Assembly (NCBI RefSeq): GCF_004000925.1
Contig: NZ_BIME01000004.1
Span: 372,001 to 436,000 of the forward strand
DNA: 64,000 nt
Origin: Paenibacillus illinoisensis NBRC 15959
GTDB lineage: Bacteria > Bacillota > Bacilli > Paenibacillales > Paenibacillaceae
Reading direction: 5' to 3'
The notes under the pieces: generated by a model
The model's database searches: none
Seen by the model: only the letters and a program-made list of their open reading frames with translations
What the model was told of the DNA's origin: nothing
Made by a program: the position numbers and the translations under genes
Part shown: positions 33,889 through 43,259 of the stretch, piece after piece
Layout: each line of letters begins with the position of its first letter
How positions within the stretch are numbered: the first letter of the stretch is position 1

Positions 33889-33913
33889 TTACCCTATGGG
33901 AGAAGGGATAAAC
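33889..33913 (-). promoter_or_regulatory. Sigma-B-type promoter of ydaT
   Basis: On the minus strand GTTTAT and GGGTAA are separated by 13-nt spacing, against the SigB consensus GTTTAA-N12-14-GGGTAT. Confidence 0.6.
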
Positions 33914-34051
33914 GACAAAATGGACAGGCTGTGAAGGGGGAATGAGCTGTCATACAGGGATGGCATTCCTATACTTTTGCATGCTAAAGGGGTATAATGC
34001 TGTCACATGTACATAAAGTCCAATACAGGAAAATAAAAGGAGTACAATCAT

Positions 34052-34852
34052 ATGTTCAGTCTAAGTCTGGCTATTCCGATGCTGTTTACCATGCTTATTC
34101 ATGCTGCAGACAGCCTGTCCTATGCGCTTCGTCTTGGCGGGCTAAGAACCCGCAGAATTGCGCTGGCCCTTTCCTTGTCGGGGATTCTGCTGCTGGTATC
34201 GCGTACATCCAATATGGCCCAGGGACCGATGGTAGGGAATCTGGTGGATACCGCAGCAAGTGGAGGGAACTCACATTTTGCCGTGCAGCTGCACTGGCTG
34301 ATGGGGGCAGCGACAGCAGGAACCGCAATCGCCATATTGTGTTTTCCAACAATGGTGAAGCTTGCGTCCAGAATGGTTGTGCATTTTGAAGCAGCGGGGT
34401 CCATTCCGGTGATGGTACGAGGGTTGCTGAACGGCACCAAAATCAGAAACGCAGCCTACTATATTACGCCACCTTCCTGGAAGATGGCTAAGCGGCTAGT
34501 GCAGCATGGTATGCCAAGACGTCTAATGACGCTTAATGTAGCGGTGACAGCCATTTATACAACGGGCGTATTATCCAGTTTGTACGCAGCTTATCTATAT
34601 CCAGGGCAGGCAGTGGCTGCCTCTCAATCGACAGGGCTAATTAACGGAATTGCGACCATTTTGCTAACGATCCTGATCGATCCGCGAATTTCTCTGCTCA
34701 GTGACAAATCCCTGCGAGGCGAAATCCGTTTGGACCGAATGAATCAGATTTATGGCTGCATGCTGGTATCTCGTTTATTCGGCACGCTTGTGGCCCAGCT
34801 GCTGCTCATTCCATTTGCCTACTGGATTGGCTGGATCGTCAGCTGGATGTGA
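34052..34852 (+). CDS. amj: Lipid II flippase of the Amj family
   Basis: The 266-residue polytopic membrane protein begins MFSLSLAIPMLFTMLIHAAD and contains LSYALRLGGLRTRRIALALS, GLINGIATILLTILIDPRIS and SRLFGTLVAQLLL, the conserved segments of Amj (B. subtilis YdaH, DUF2837). Amj moves lipid-linked peptidoglycan precursors across the membrane and substitutes for MurJ; in B. subtilis it is under SigM control. The pairing with ydaT, a neighbour name in B. subtilis, is consistent. ATAAAAGGAG precedes the ATG. No ECF promoter was recognised upstream by eye. Confidence 0.9.
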   Translation: MFSLSLAIPMLFTMLIHAADSLSYALRLGGLRTRRIALALSLSGILLLVSRTSNMAQGPMVGNLVDTAASGGNSHFAVQLHWLMGAATAGTAIAILCFPTMVKLASRMVVHFEAAGSIPVMVRGLLNGTKIRNAAYYITPPSWKMAKRLVQHGMPRRLMTLNVAVTAIYTTGVLSSLYAAYLYPGQAVAASQSTGLINGIATILLTILIDPRISLLSDKSLRGEIRLDRMNQIYGCMLVSRLFGTLVAQLLLIPFAYWIGWIVSWM

Positions 34853-34898
34853 AGAAGTAAATGGAACACATCTGGGGAGGGATGCTGCGCAGAACACG

Positions 34899-35300
34899 TT
34901 AATCCTCTGTTGTCCTGTATTTGCGGATGTGAACCCATTCGATAAAAGGCAGCGTAACCATGGAAAGTCCGAGCAACGATAATAGCAGGAGGCTTGGCTT
35001 TTCATGGACCCATTGATCTATGCCAACGGCCACCAGAATGAACAGGGTCAGTATAAAATATCCCACCTTCGAGCTCTGCTCCGTAATGTGTCTGCCCAGT
35101 TCCTCATCCTCACGCACCCCATCACGATCCTCTTTGGTGCCCCAAGTTAGGGCTGACAGGAAAAGGATCGTAACTGCACCAAGTGAAGCAATATCATTCA
35201 ATCCAATGTCCCTTCCTGTTGCAGTACGATAAATAACGGTAGCAAGCACAATAAATGCTGCAGCACCTGTAAGGGTCATTTTCCAATGCTTTATTTTCAT
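34899..35300 (-). CDS. Small membrane protein paired with an XRE regulator
   Basis: The 133-residue protein has four probable membrane helices (about 9-26, 36-53, 79-97 and 103-122), with an acidic/basic loop between the second and third (WGTKEDRDGVREDEELGRHI). The layout resembles DUF2178-type proteins often encoded with YozG-like regulators. Its ATG overlaps the regulator stop by 4 nt. No enzymatic motif is visible. It may be the regulated partner in an XRE-membrane-protein pair. Confidence 0.75.
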   Translation of the reverse strand: MKIKHWKMTLTGAAAFIVLATVIYRTATGRDIGLNDIASLGAVTILFLSALTWGTKEDRDGVREDEELGRHITEQSSKVGYFILTLFILVAVGIDQWVHEKPSLLLLSLLGLSMVTLPFIEWVHIRKYRTTED

Positions 35301-35503
35301 TCTGGGTTCTTCCTTTCGTACTGAAATAACTGCTCGATGGTGACCTCAAGCGCCTCGGAAATGGCAAAGGCGAGCGGAAGGCTGGGGTCGTATTTGTCAT
35401 TCTCTATGGCGTTAATGGTTTGTCTACTGACGTCGCACATCTCGGCGAGTTTGCCCTGGGATATGCCCAGCTCTTCACGCAGCAGCTTAATGCGGTTTTG
35501 CAT
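35297..35503 (-). CDS. XRE-family regulator (YozG-like)
   Basis: The 68-residue protein is a single HTH_3 domain: RIKLLREELGISQGKLAEMC and VSRQTINAIENDKYDPSLPLA, ending LEVTIEQLFQYE. This is the compact YozG/YgzD type. The recognition helix SRQTINAIE is intact. It forms a coupled operon with the downstream membrane protein. Two matching 18-bp inverted repeats lie 29-46 bp and 76-93 bp upstream of its start, so autorepression is likely. Confidence 0.9.
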   Translation of the reverse strand: MQNRIKLLREELGISQGKLAEMCDVSRQTINAIENDKYDPSLPLAFAISEALEVTIEQLFQYERKNPE

Positions 35504-35531
35504 GAATCAACCTCTTTTCGTGCCCCTAGGT

Positions 35532-35549
35532 TGTAAAGAACTCTTTACA
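35532..35549. promoter_or_regulatory. Operator 1 of the XRE operon
   Basis: TGTAAAGAACTCTTTACA, a perfect 8+8 bp dyad with a 2-nt centre. Confidence 0.65.
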
Positions 35550-35578
35550 GCTGTATTGTAAATGGAAAAATGTGTAGG

Positions 35579-35596
35579 TGTCAAGAATTCTTTACA
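35579..35596. promoter_or_regulatory. Operator 2 of the XRE operon
   Basis: TGTCAAGAATTCTTTACA, the same dyad with one change in the left arm, 47 bp from operator 1. Confidence 0.65.
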
Positions 35597-35624
35597 TGTC
35601 GCATCTGATTCAAATAAGAACATG

Positions 35625-35669
35625 AAAAAAGCAGGAGCACCGGTGATAACCCGCTGCTCCTGCTTTTTT
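35625..35669. terminator. Bidirectional terminator
   Basis: AAAAAAGCAGGAGC and GCTCCTGCTTTTTT form a perfect 14-bp stem. On the minus strand it follows the msrAB stop. Confidence 0.9.
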
Positions 35670-35710
35670 GGACCGTGTGTTGGTTCTACGGTCAGGCAGT
35701 CGTATTTAAT

Positions 35711-36673
35711 TTATTTGAAGAGGACTGCATACTCGCCGTATCCCTCTTTTTGCAAGTCTTCCTTCGGTACAAAGCGAAGAGCAGCGGAGTTGATGCAGTA
35801 CCGCATACCACCCGCTTCGACAGGACCGTCGTTAAACAGGTGCCCCAGATGGGAATCCCCTTCACGACTTCTGACTTCGGTGCGAATCATGAAATGGCTG
35901 AGATCTGTTTTTTCCTTCACGTTGTAATCACGCAATGGACGCGTGAAGCTTGGCCAGCCGCAGCCGGAATCGTACTTGTCCGTTGAGCTGAAGAGAGGCT
36001 CGCCAGAAACGATATCTACATAGATTCCGTCACCGTGGTGATCCCAGAACTCGTTGTGGAACGCAGGTTCCGTTGCATTATTCTGGGTCACTTCGTATTG
36101 CAGTGGAGTCAGACGCTCTTTCAGATTGCTTTTATCCACATTGCCGGACCAGTTGCGTTCGATAAAGTCTTCACGGCCGGAGCCTTTGCGATACCGTTTG
36201 TAGTGAGCCGGATTTTTGTGGTGGTAGTCCTGGTGATGTTCTTCCGCCTCATAGAATGGTTTGGCAGGCAAAATGGGTGTAAAGATCGGCTTATCAAACC
36301 GTCCGCTCTGCTCCAGAGCCGCCTTGGAGGCTTCTGCAATCTGACGCTGTTCTTCGCTGTGGTAGAAGATGGCCGTCTGGTATGAAGATCCGCGGTCATG
36401 GAATTGTCCACCCGTATCTGTCGGATCGATCTGCTGCCAGAATAACTCGACGAGCTTCTCATAAGGGAAGATGGAAGGGTCGAACGTAATTTGAACGGCC
36501 TCTACGTGTCCTGTCGTCTCCGAACAGACTTCCTCATATGTGGGATTCTCGGTATGTCCTCCTGTATAACCCGATACGATCTTGTGGATTCCGGGAAGTT
36601 CCTCAAAGGGGGATACCATACACCAGAAGCATCCGCCTGCAAATGTTGCTTTTTCGCTTGAATGTTGTTCCAT
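35711..36673 (-). CDS. msrAB: Fused methionine sulfoxide reductase MsrA-MsrB
   Basis: Residues 1-~160 are MsrA, with catalytic Cys15 in [31 protein letters not shown] and EEHHQDY. Residues ~175-320 are MsrB, with [29 protein letters not shown] and the catalytic Cys in [14 protein letters not shown]. The fusion reduces both S and R epimers of methionine sulfoxide with thioredoxin. The MsrB half lacks the paired C-x-x-C zinc ligands of the zinc-containing form. No signal peptide is present, so it acts in the cytosol. It is transcribed alone. Confidence 0.95.
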   Translation of the reverse strand: MEQHSSEKATFAGGCFWCMVSPFEELPGIHKIVSGYTGGHTENPTYEEVCSETTGHVEAVQITFDPSIFPYEKLVELFWQQIDPTDTGGQFHDRGSSYQTAIFYHSEEQRQIAEASKAALEQSGRFDKPIFTPILPAKPFYEAEEHHQDYHHKNPAHYKRYRKGSGREDFIERNWSGNVDKSNLKERLTPLQYEVTQNNATEPAFHNEFWDHHGDGIYVDIVSGEPLFSSTDKYDSGCGWPSFTRPLRDYNVKEKTDLSHFMIRTEVRSREGDSHLGHLFNDGPVEAGGMRYCINSAALRFVPKEDLQKEGYGEYAVLFK

Positions 36674-36801
36674 GCTATAGTCACTCCATTTCTGATGAAG
36701 ATCAATGAATTTGGCTTACACTTCTATTATATCCTGAATTGGCAAGCCAACCAAGCCGGACAGGGACGAGGAAGCCCGTGAGTCAAGGTGATAAGTAATA
36801 A

Positions 36802-37413
36802 TCAGGTCTTTTTTCGCGAGCGAACACGAAACAGCAGCAAGACAAGGCCCATAATGGCAAAGTATCCCAACAAAATGAGCAGACTCGCCCAGATGGAAGT
36901 TTCCGCTTGCGCGCCCGCATAGGCAAAAATTAAAATGGCAGGCATTTTCCCGATGGCCGTAGCCACCATGAACACCCAAAAAGGGGTGTAGGTAATGCCG
37001 GCATAGATATTGACCGCAGTTTGAGGCACAACAGGAAGCAGGCGAAGCGTCATAATGCCCATAAAGGGATGCGCCTCCATCCAGGTGGTAAAACGACTCA
37101 ATCCACGGATGCGATCCAGGTAAGCTCTGGCCTGATGACGAAAAGCATATCTCGCTCCCGCATAAACGAGCACTGCTGCGAGGGTGGTCCCCACCCAGCA
37201 TACCCAAGCTGCTGTTGTGGTGCCGTAACTGTACCCCAAAGCTGCGATTACAAACTTGTAGGGAATCACAGGTACCAATGCAAAAAGCATTGCTATGATA
37301 ATTAGAAGGGGTATGGACTGATTCTGATCGGTCCATGCCAGCAGTTCGTATCTGTAAATAAACGTGACTCCGGCGAGCAAAACATACAAGAGGAGCCATA
37401 ACCATTTCCGCAA
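36802..37413 (-). CDS. TVP38/TMEM64 (VTT-domain) membrane protein
   Basis: This is a 203-residue membrane protein with about five spans. The VTT core includes FALVPVIPYKFVIAALGYSYG, TTLAAVLVYAGARYAFR and a glycine/proline re-entrant part (MTLRLLPVVPQTAVNIYAGIT). Relatives in the DedA/TVP38 superfamily move lipids or carrier lipids such as undecaprenyl phosphate; the substrate of this subgroup is not settled. The start is a TTG at 37413, with GGAG about 13 nt and GGGGA about 3 nt upstream. It is divergent from the oxidoreductase gene. Confidence 0.85.
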   Translation of the reverse strand: MRKWLWLLLYVLLAGVTFIYRYELLAWTDQNQSIPLLIIIAMLFALVPVIPYKFVIAALGYSYGTTTAAWVCWVGTTLAAVLVYAGARYAFRHQARAYLDRIRGLSRFTTWMEAHPFMGIMTLRLLPVVPQTAVNIYAGITYTPFWVFMVATAIGKMPAILIFAYAGAQAETSIWASLLILLGYFAIMGLVLLLFRVRSRKKT

Positions 37414-37611
37414 ATCCCCAAACGCTCCTTTCAGGTCAGGGCACTACTCCAATCTCCTGATCCTACATGCCTTTCTACCCAAGTGTACCACGTTCGATAG
37501 GGAACCGGATAATTCAATCCTTCTTGTGCTGATCAACTGGCATGTTGCTGGCTGAAGGGTTACACTATAGGTCGTGGAACTTAGAACTCATCTGAAGGTG
37601 GAATGCTTATC

Positions 37612-38550
37612 ATGGAAACAACGAAGCGAACCCGAGCTGGGATCATCGGACTTGGGGGTATTGCTCACAAAGTATACTTGCCCCTGTTAACCGCGCATCC
37701 TGATGTGGAAATTGCCGGTATTATGAACCGTTCTCCAGAGCCGGTAGCGGCTGCTCAGCATGCTTATAGATTAGATAACGGAACGACGGATCTGAAAGAA
37801 CTATTGTCCTGGGATCTGGATGCCGTTTTTGTACATACAGCAACGGAAGCACATTTTGACATTGTTATGCAATGTTTGGAACGGGGACTAGCTGTATATG
37901 TGGACAAACCGCTGTCCTACACCTTGCGTGAATCCGAAGAAATGACTGCTTTTGCCGAGGCGCAGGGGCTGCTCCTTGCGGTAGGTTTTAACCGAAGATT
38001 TGCACCCATGTATCAGAAAGCGAAAGCGTGGATGCAAGGCGGGCAGGGGTTTGAATCCTTGATGTTAACAAAGCATCGGACAGGCATTCAGAATCTTCCT
38101 GCAGCAAAAACGATCTATGATGATCTGATTCATATGCTGGATCTGATGTTATGGTATTCGGATCACCATGTGGAGCTGGTTCATCAATGGATTCGGACGA
38201 ATGATATGGACCAGCTTCTTCATGCTGCCGGATCTGCCAAGCTTGGAAGAAAGGCCATCGGACGATTTGATATGGTGCGCGAGGCGGGGGCTGACCTGGA
38301 GAAGATCGAACTCCACGGCGGAGGCAGATCGGTAGAGGTTGTGAATATGGAAGAGGCCAGATATATCGAAGGAGGAGATCTTGAACGCAAGGAAACTTTC
38401 GGCAGCTGGGACTCCATATTAACGCGCAGAGGATTTAACGGAGCCGTAGATCATTTCTTGGCTAACCTGGACACGCCGGACGATTGCATCATTAGCTCCA
38501 GTCACGTAATGGATAGCCATGAGCTGGCAGAGCAGCTGATTCGCAAGTGA
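37612..38550 (+). CDS. Gfo/Idh/MocA-family oxidoreductase
   Basis: The N-terminal Rossmann domain starts AGIIGLGGIAHKVYLPLL, with the family's cofactor and lysine motif in GLAVYVDKPLSYTLRE (E-K-P variant D-K-P). The C-terminal half (residues ~125-310) is the substrate domain, with GFNRRFAPMY and a histidine-containing helix YDDLIHMLDLMLW that would hold the catalytic His. The family oxidises or reduces sugars and related cyclitols with NAD(P). ATG 37612 is preferred to 37603 because AAGGTGG is better spaced. The small gene 38600 follows closely. Confidence 0.88.
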   Translation: METTKRTRAGIIGLGGIAHKVYLPLLTAHPDVEIAGIMNRSPEPVAAAQHAYRLDNGTTDLKELLSWDLDAVFVHTATEAHFDIVMQCLERGLAVYVDKPLSYTLRESEEMTAFAEAQGLLLAVGFNRRFAPMYQKAKAWMQGGQGFESLMLTKHRTGIQNLPAAKTIYDDLIHMLDLMLWYSDHHVELVHQWIRTNDMDQLLHAAGSAKLGRKAIGRFDMVREAGADLEKIELHGGGRSVEVVNMEEARYIEGGDLERKETFGSWDSILTRRGFNGAVDHFLANLDTPDDCIISSSHVMDSHELAEQLIRK

Positions 38551-38599
38551 TTTTTTGTTGAAACGGGATAAAGAACATAACTCATGGAGGAATGACACA

Positions 38600-38914
38600 A
38601 TGGACGAATATGAAAAGGAACGCAGAAAACAGATCGAAGAAGCGGTCGTAGAAACCTATAAACAGGAAGAAGAAATGATGATTCTTGTATTTGCCCAGTG
38701 GTGTGCCAATCATGGACTGGACCCAGAAGAGATGTACCGGCAAGCTTACCCGGATCAGCAGAGCAATGAACGGCTGCAGCAAGTGCTGCAGCTGGTTGTG
38801 CCGAAGGAGGAAGCCGGAGAGATTCCGGATGATACGGTGCTGGGTGTGTTGTCCATGTTTGGCAACGAAGACTTGGCCATGGTGGTATCGGAGGCAATCG
38901 CCGCGCGCAAATAA
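38600..38914 (+). CDS. Small acidic protein, unknown
   Basis: The 104-residue protein is highly charged and helical (MDEYEKERRKQIEEAVVETY, DPEEMYRQAYPDQQSNERLQ), with no membrane segment or known domain. The ATG at 38600 has GGAGG 9 nt upstream; the frame is open for 15 further codons without support. It follows the oxidoreductase by 49 bp and may share its transcript. It converges with the AraC gene, 19 bp away. Confidence 0.65.
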   Translation: MDEYEKERRKQIEEAVVETYKQEEEMMILVFAQWCANHGLDPEEMYRQAYPDQQSNERLQQVLQLVVPKEEAGEIPDDTVLGVLSMFGNEDLAMVVSEAIAARK

Positions 38915-38933
38915 GCAGAATTTACGTATAATA

Positions 38934-39752
38934 CTACATCTGTTCCCGGTGTATGAGCCGGAATTCCTTGGGCGACATGCCAAACCGGGAGCGGAATACG
39001 CGGTGGAAATACGTGTAATTGTTAAACCCCGACGATTCGGCGACATGCTCCAGGGTCATTGGACTGAAGATGATCCGTTCTCTGGCCATGTTCAGCCGTA
39101 CGTCCAGGGTATACTGCATGATACTTTTGCCAAACGCTTCCTTGAACAGATGAACCCCGCGTGAAACGCTGATGCCAACATGGGTTGCTACATCTTCAAG
39201 TTTGAACAGGGAGGAAGCATTCTCCTCGATATAATTTTTTATTTCATACGCCACATAGTTGGTGTTGGTAATGGTCGGATGTTCGGAGAGAAGACGATCC
39301 ACTTCCAGACATAAGATACGCATGTAGTAACTGGAGATCTCGGGATATGGATTGGAGATTCGGCGCTGCTCCAGCACGAGTTGACGGAACAGGGTCAGCA
39401 GGCTTTCGGTCAATTCGACCTTAATCCGGTTTGGCCTTTTGTGGCGTTCCCACCATTCATCCACCCAGGAACCATTAAAAAAGATATGGTAGTCACCGCT
39501 CTCTACGAGTCGTTCTCCCATCGGATTCCGTTCATTGTCTATTTTGAGTTCATAAGGCTCATCCGGACTGAAAAGAAGCAGATCGCCCGCATCGACGAGT
39601 GACATCTCGCCGTCTATTCGAGCCCGGCAGCGACCGTCGGTCTGCAGCCTTAGGAGGTAGTTCTTAACCCCGTCGGGATGAATACCAGCATAGGGTTTGC
39701 GATGAAATGAGAAGCCTGCTGTAAGAACCTGGCAGGAATAATCGGTCGGCAT
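38934..39752 (-). CDS. AraC-family transcriptional regulator
   Basis: The N-terminal AraC-type sugar-binding domain (LLRLQTDGRCRARIDGEMSL, DAGDLLLFSPDEPYELKI) is followed by the two helix-turn-helix units: FKLEDVATHVGISVSRGVHLFKE and LEHVAESSGFNNYTYFHRVF, ending RFGMSPKEFR. ATG 39752 is used because AAGGAG lies 7 nt upstream; ATG 39758 is too close to it. It is divergent from the Gfo/Idh-isomerase-ThuA operon, 136 bp away, so it is the likely activator of that operon. Confidence 0.9.
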   Translation of the reverse strand: MPTDYSCQVLTAGFSFHRKPYAGIHPDGVKNYLLRLQTDGRCRARIDGEMSLVDAGDLLLFSPDEPYELKIDNERNPMGERLVESGDYHIFFNGSWVDEWWERHKRPNRIKVELTESLLTLFRQLVLEQRRISNPYPEISSYYMRILCLEVDRLLSEHPTITNTNYVAYEIKNYIEENASSLFKLEDVATHVGISVSRGVHLFKEAFGKSIMQYTLDVRLNMARERIIFSPMTLEHVAESSGFNNYTYFHRVFRSRFGMSPKEFRLIHREQM

Positions 39753-39888
39753 TGGCATACTCCTTGCAATTTGAAAATTATGACCAGATAGTTCATGTTT
39801 CGATCATATTATTCATTTTAATTGAACCCAAAACGGAATACCATAGTATTAAATTCAAGGCACAAAACATTCATCACAGCTTCTCACC

Positions 39889-41025
39889 ATGCGTAAGGAG
39901 ATGAACGTCACATTGGAGAAATTAAAAGCAGGCATAATCGGGTGCGGTAACATCAGCGCCATCTATCTGGAGAATCTGAAAAATAGCCCGCTCATTGAAA
40001 TTGTAGCCGTAGCGGACTTGATCCGTGAACGTGCTCAGGAACGGGCAGATGAATTTAATATCGCAAACGTTTACAATGTAGATGAGTTGCTGCAAAATAA
40101 GGAAATCGAGCTTGTGCTAAACCTGACGGTGCCTGGCAGTCATGCCATGACCGATCTGGCTGTGCTCGAATCAGGCAAGCATGTCTATGCCGAGAAGCCA
40201 CTGGCCATTTCGCTTGAAGACGGCCGCAAGGTCATTGAACTTGCTGAAGAGAAGGGATTGTATGTTGGTTCCGCACCGGATACCTTCCTTGGATCAGGCA
40301 TTCAGACGGCACGTCAGGCTATTGTAGACGGTCTGATCGGGAAACCGATTGCGGCGACTTCCTTCTTCATGGGTGGCGGACCTGAAGCATGGCATCCCGA
40401 TCCCGAGTTCTTTTACATTGCGGGAGGAGGACCTATGTTTGACATGGGACCATACTATCTGACAGCGCTGGTTACATTGCTGGGACCAATTCGGAGAATT
40501 AGCTCTTCTGCAGGCATTCAGATTACCGATCGTGTTATTGGCTCGGGACCGAAGGAAGGAACGCCTCTCCGGGTACAAACTCCGACGCATCTGGCAGGTA
40601 CCATCGATTTTACTGACGGAGCCATTGCAACGATGATTACCAGCTTCGATATTCGTGGAGCTTCAGACTTGCCTCGGATTGAAATTTACGGAACCGAAGG
40701 CACGCTGAGTGTACCGGATCCTAACTATTTCAATGGGGAAGTGAAGCTGCGCAGATTCGGTCAGGACACCTGGGAAACGGTAACCCCTGTCTTCGAGAGC
40801 AGTCAGAATGAACGCGGAATTGGTGTTACCGAGATGGTCGAATCCATTCGTGCCGGACGGGAACACAAAGCCAGCGGCAAGCTCGCGTATCACGTGCTAG
40901 AAGCGATGCATGCATTCCAGCGCTCTTCTTTGGAGGGCAAGCACGTTATGCTTGAGAGTACTTACGATCCAAATGCAGCCACCAAAGCAAATGAGGATCC
41001 GACAGAAATTGTGCAATCGAATTAA
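39889..41025 (+). CDS. Gfo/Idh/MocA-family sugar oxidoreductase
   Basis: The NAD-binding loop AGIIGCGNISAIYLENL and the HVYAEKPLAISLEDG motif with catalytic Lys mark this family. GGGPMFDMGPYYLTALVTLLG holds the D-x-G-x-Y/H segment typical of its sugar dehydrogenases. At 378 residues it is slightly longer than average. Start choice is uncertain: ATG 39889, ATG 39901 or TTG 39913; the AAGGAG at 39895-39900 best serves the TTG. It opens an operon with a TIM-barrel isomerase and ThuA, a set known from 3-keto-sugar metabolism, so oxidation at C3 of a glycoside is plausible. Confidence 0.88.
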   Translation: MRKEMNVTLEKLKAGIIGCGNISAIYLENLKNSPLIEIVAVADLIRERAQERADEFNIANVYNVDELLQNKEIELVLNLTVPGSHAMTDLAVLESGKHVYAEKPLAISLEDGRKVIELAEEKGLYVGSAPDTFLGSGIQTARQAIVDGLIGKPIAATSFFMGGGPEAWHPDPEFFYIAGGGPMFDMGPYYLTALVTLLGPIRRISSSAGIQITDRVIGSGPKEGTPLRVQTPTHLAGTIDFTDGAIATMITSFDIRGASDLPRIEIYGTEGTLSVPDPNYFNGEVKLRRFGQDTWETVTPVFESSQNERGIGVTEMVESIRAGREHKASGKLAYHVLEAMHAFQRSSLEGKHVMLESTYDPNAATKANEDPTEIVQSN

Positions 41026-41240
41026 GGTAATTCAGTTGATTTAAGTTGAAGTTAGGGCAACACAGGAAGATGGTTTTTCCATCTGGAATAACCAGTATTG
41101 TTACGTTTAATTTCAGGATAGAAATGCTCTAGATTTTCCACACTATTAAAACAAACTTGTGATCTGAACGGTACATTTATGCAGTTCTTGGTTCATTTAA
41201 TCAGCAATTATTCGATATTTAATCCAGGGAGGAATCGCAC

Positions 41241-42209
41241 TTGAAACTCGGCGTATTTTTGGTACTATTCGGAGGACGTAAATTGGAGGATGCACTTGAC
41301 TACGTAGCATCCAAGGGTTTGAAAGCAGTAGAGATCGGAACTGGAGGCCATCCAGGCAATGCACATTGCAACCCGGAGGAGCTTTTGAACAATGAAGCAG
41401 CACTGAAAAACTTTAAAAATGCAGTGGAATCACGCGGTCTGACCATCAGCGCACTGAGCTGTCACGGTAACCCGCTTCATCCGCAAAAAGATATCGCCAA
41501 AGGTTTCCACGATGATTTCGTGAAAACAGTTCAATTGGCACAAAAGCTGGAAGTTCCTGTAGTGAACACATTCTCCGGATGTCCGGGAGACCATGAAGAT
41601 GCGAAGTATCCGAACTGGCCTGTTGCACCGTGGCCGAATGATTTCCAGGAAGTGTTGAAATGGCAATGGGAGAACAAAGTGATCCCGTACTGGACAGAGT
41701 GGGGCAAGTATGCAGCAGATCACAATGTGAAAGTAGGATTGGAACTGCATGGTGGATTCTCAGTGCATACTCCAGCTACATTGTTAAGACTGCGTGAAGC
41801 TGCAGGCGAAGTCATTGGTGCGAACTTGGATCCAAGTCACATGTGGTGGCAAGGAATTGATCCGGTACAAGCGATCCACATTCTGGGACGTGAAGGCGCG
41901 ATCCATCACTTCCATGCTAAAGATACAACGATCGATCCGGTAAACGTAAACAAACATGGTTTGACAGATATGCAGGATTACACAAACATGCTTGACCGCG
42001 CTTGGCAGTTCCGCTCGGTAGGTTATGGTCATGATAACAAGACTTGGGCAGATATTATCAGTGCCCTGCGTCTCGTAGGCTACGATTACGTTGTAAGTAT
42101 TGAACACGAAGACGGTCTGATGTCGGTTGAAGAAGGATTCTCTAAAGCCGTACAAAATCTCCAGCAAGTATTGATTGAGGAACCGCTGGGCGATATGTGG
42201 TGGGTTTAG
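41241..42209 (+). CDS. Sugar phosphate isomerase/epimerase-like TIM-barrel protein
   Basis: This is an AP-endonuclease-2-type barrel (xylose-isomerase-like). Metal-binding residues are suggested by VGLELHGGFSVH (Glu, His), GANLDPSHMWWQ (Asp, His), HHFHAKD and VSIEHEDG (Glu). The start is a TTG at 41241 with AGGGAGGA upstream. The 215-bp gap before it shows no gene and no clear terminator. Relatives isomerise or epimerise keto-sugars, or hydrolyse 3-keto-glycosides. It lies between a Gfo/Idh oxidoreductase and ThuA. Confidence 0.88.
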   Translation: MKLGVFLVLFGGRKLEDALDYVASKGLKAVEIGTGGHPGNAHCNPEELLNNEAALKNFKNAVESRGLTISALSCHGNPLHPQKDIAKGFHDDFVKTVQLAQKLEVPVVNTFSGCPGDHEDAKYPNWPVAPWPNDFQEVLKWQWENKVIPYWTEWGKYAADHNVKVGLELHGGFSVHTPATLLRLREAAGEVIGANLDPSHMWWQGIDPVQAIHILGREGAIHHFHAKDTTIDPVNVNKHGLTDMQDYTNMLDRAWQFRSVGYGHDNKTWADIISALRLVGYDYVVSIEHEDGLMSVEEGFSKAVQNLQQVLIEEPLGDMWWV

Positions 42210-42233
42210 AGCTATACTAGGGGGAAATTGAAT

Positions 42234-42962
42234 ATGATTAACGTCACCATTTGGAATGAGTTTGTCCATGAGAAAATTCACGATGAAGTAAGGGAAGTCT
42301 ATCCGGACGGATTGCACCGGGCACTGGCAGACGGACTCGGCGGCGAAGGATTTGCGATTCGGACAGCTACACTGGATCAGCCTGAACACGGCTTAAGTGA
42401 TGAGGTGCTGAATTCCACAGATGTGCTGATATGGTGGGGACATATGGCACATGATCGTGTAAGCGACGAGGTCTCACAGAAGGTTGCACAGCGAGTACTT
42501 AACGGCATGGGATTGATTGTTCTACATTCCGGGCATTTCTCCAAACCATTCAAGGCCTTGATGGGCACCAGTTGTGATCTGAAATGGCGTGTAGCTGACG
42601 AGCAGGAGATCGTATGGTGTGTCAATCCTTCTCATCCCATTGCGGATGGGATTGAAGGCAAGATTGTACTTGAAAAGGAAGAAATGTACGGTGAATTCTT
42701 CGATATTCCGGTACCCGATGAGCTCGTGTTCGTAAGCAACTTCCAGGGTGGGGAAGTATTCCGAAGCGGCTGTACGTTCCGTCGCGGCGAAGGCAAAATC
42801 TTCTACTTCCGTCCAGGCCATGAAACCTATCCGACGTATTACAAGCCGGAAATTCTGAGAGTGATCAGCAATGCAGTAAAATGGGCATATCCTGCCCGCA
42901 GCTTCAAGCCGCAATTTGGCAAGAGCGAACCTGTAAGACCATTTGGTGGCGTGCTGGTCTAG
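42234..42962 (+). CDS. thuA: ThuA-like protein
   Basis: The 242-residue protein has the ThuA fold (glutamine-amidotransferase-like without the catalytic triad): [47 protein letters not shown] and [17 protein letters not shown]. In rhizobia ThuA works with the ThuB oxidoreductase on trehalose-type disaccharides through 3-keto intermediates. The ATG at 42234 has AGGGGGA 8 nt upstream; a TTG at 42228 is not used. It ends the operon before a terminator. The substrate here is unknown. Confidence 0.88.
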   Translation: MINVTIWNEFVHEKIHDEVREVYPDGLHRALADGLGGEGFAIRTATLDQPEHGLSDEVLNSTDVLIWWGHMAHDRVSDEVSQKVAQRVLNGMGLIVLHSGHFSKPFKALMGTSCDLKWRVADEQEIVWCVNPSHPIADGIEGKIVLEKEEMYGEFFDIPVPDELVFVSNFQGGEVFRSGCTFRRGEGKIFYFRPGHETYPTYYKPEILRVISNAVKWAYPARSFKPQFGKSEPVRPFGGVLV

Positions 42963-43004
42963 GCCGCAAAAGTAGTATCTGATGGGCAAATGAAACGTAT
43001 ACCT

Positions 43005-43053
43005 AAGAACCCTTCTCCGAGTCAAGTATGACTGTGGCAGTTGGGTTCTTTTT
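43005..43053 (+). terminator. Terminator of the ThuA operon
   Basis: AAGAACCC and GGGTTCTT close a loop of about 30 nt and are followed by T residues. Confidence 0.7.
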
Positions 43054-43259
43054 GGGTAAGATAGGTACATGGGAGTTATACGATATTTGCCATGGTTCAT
43101 CGAATCGTCCTGAGGTATACTTGTTGTATAGTCAAAGTGCAAAGATGCCTATTAAATTTTAACTTTTTTACGGCAGACGTTTTCTTTGTGACGTAAATGT
43201 GTTATTATGAAATATACTAACTAAATGTAAGTTCAGTGATCTCTAAAGAGGTGATTAAT

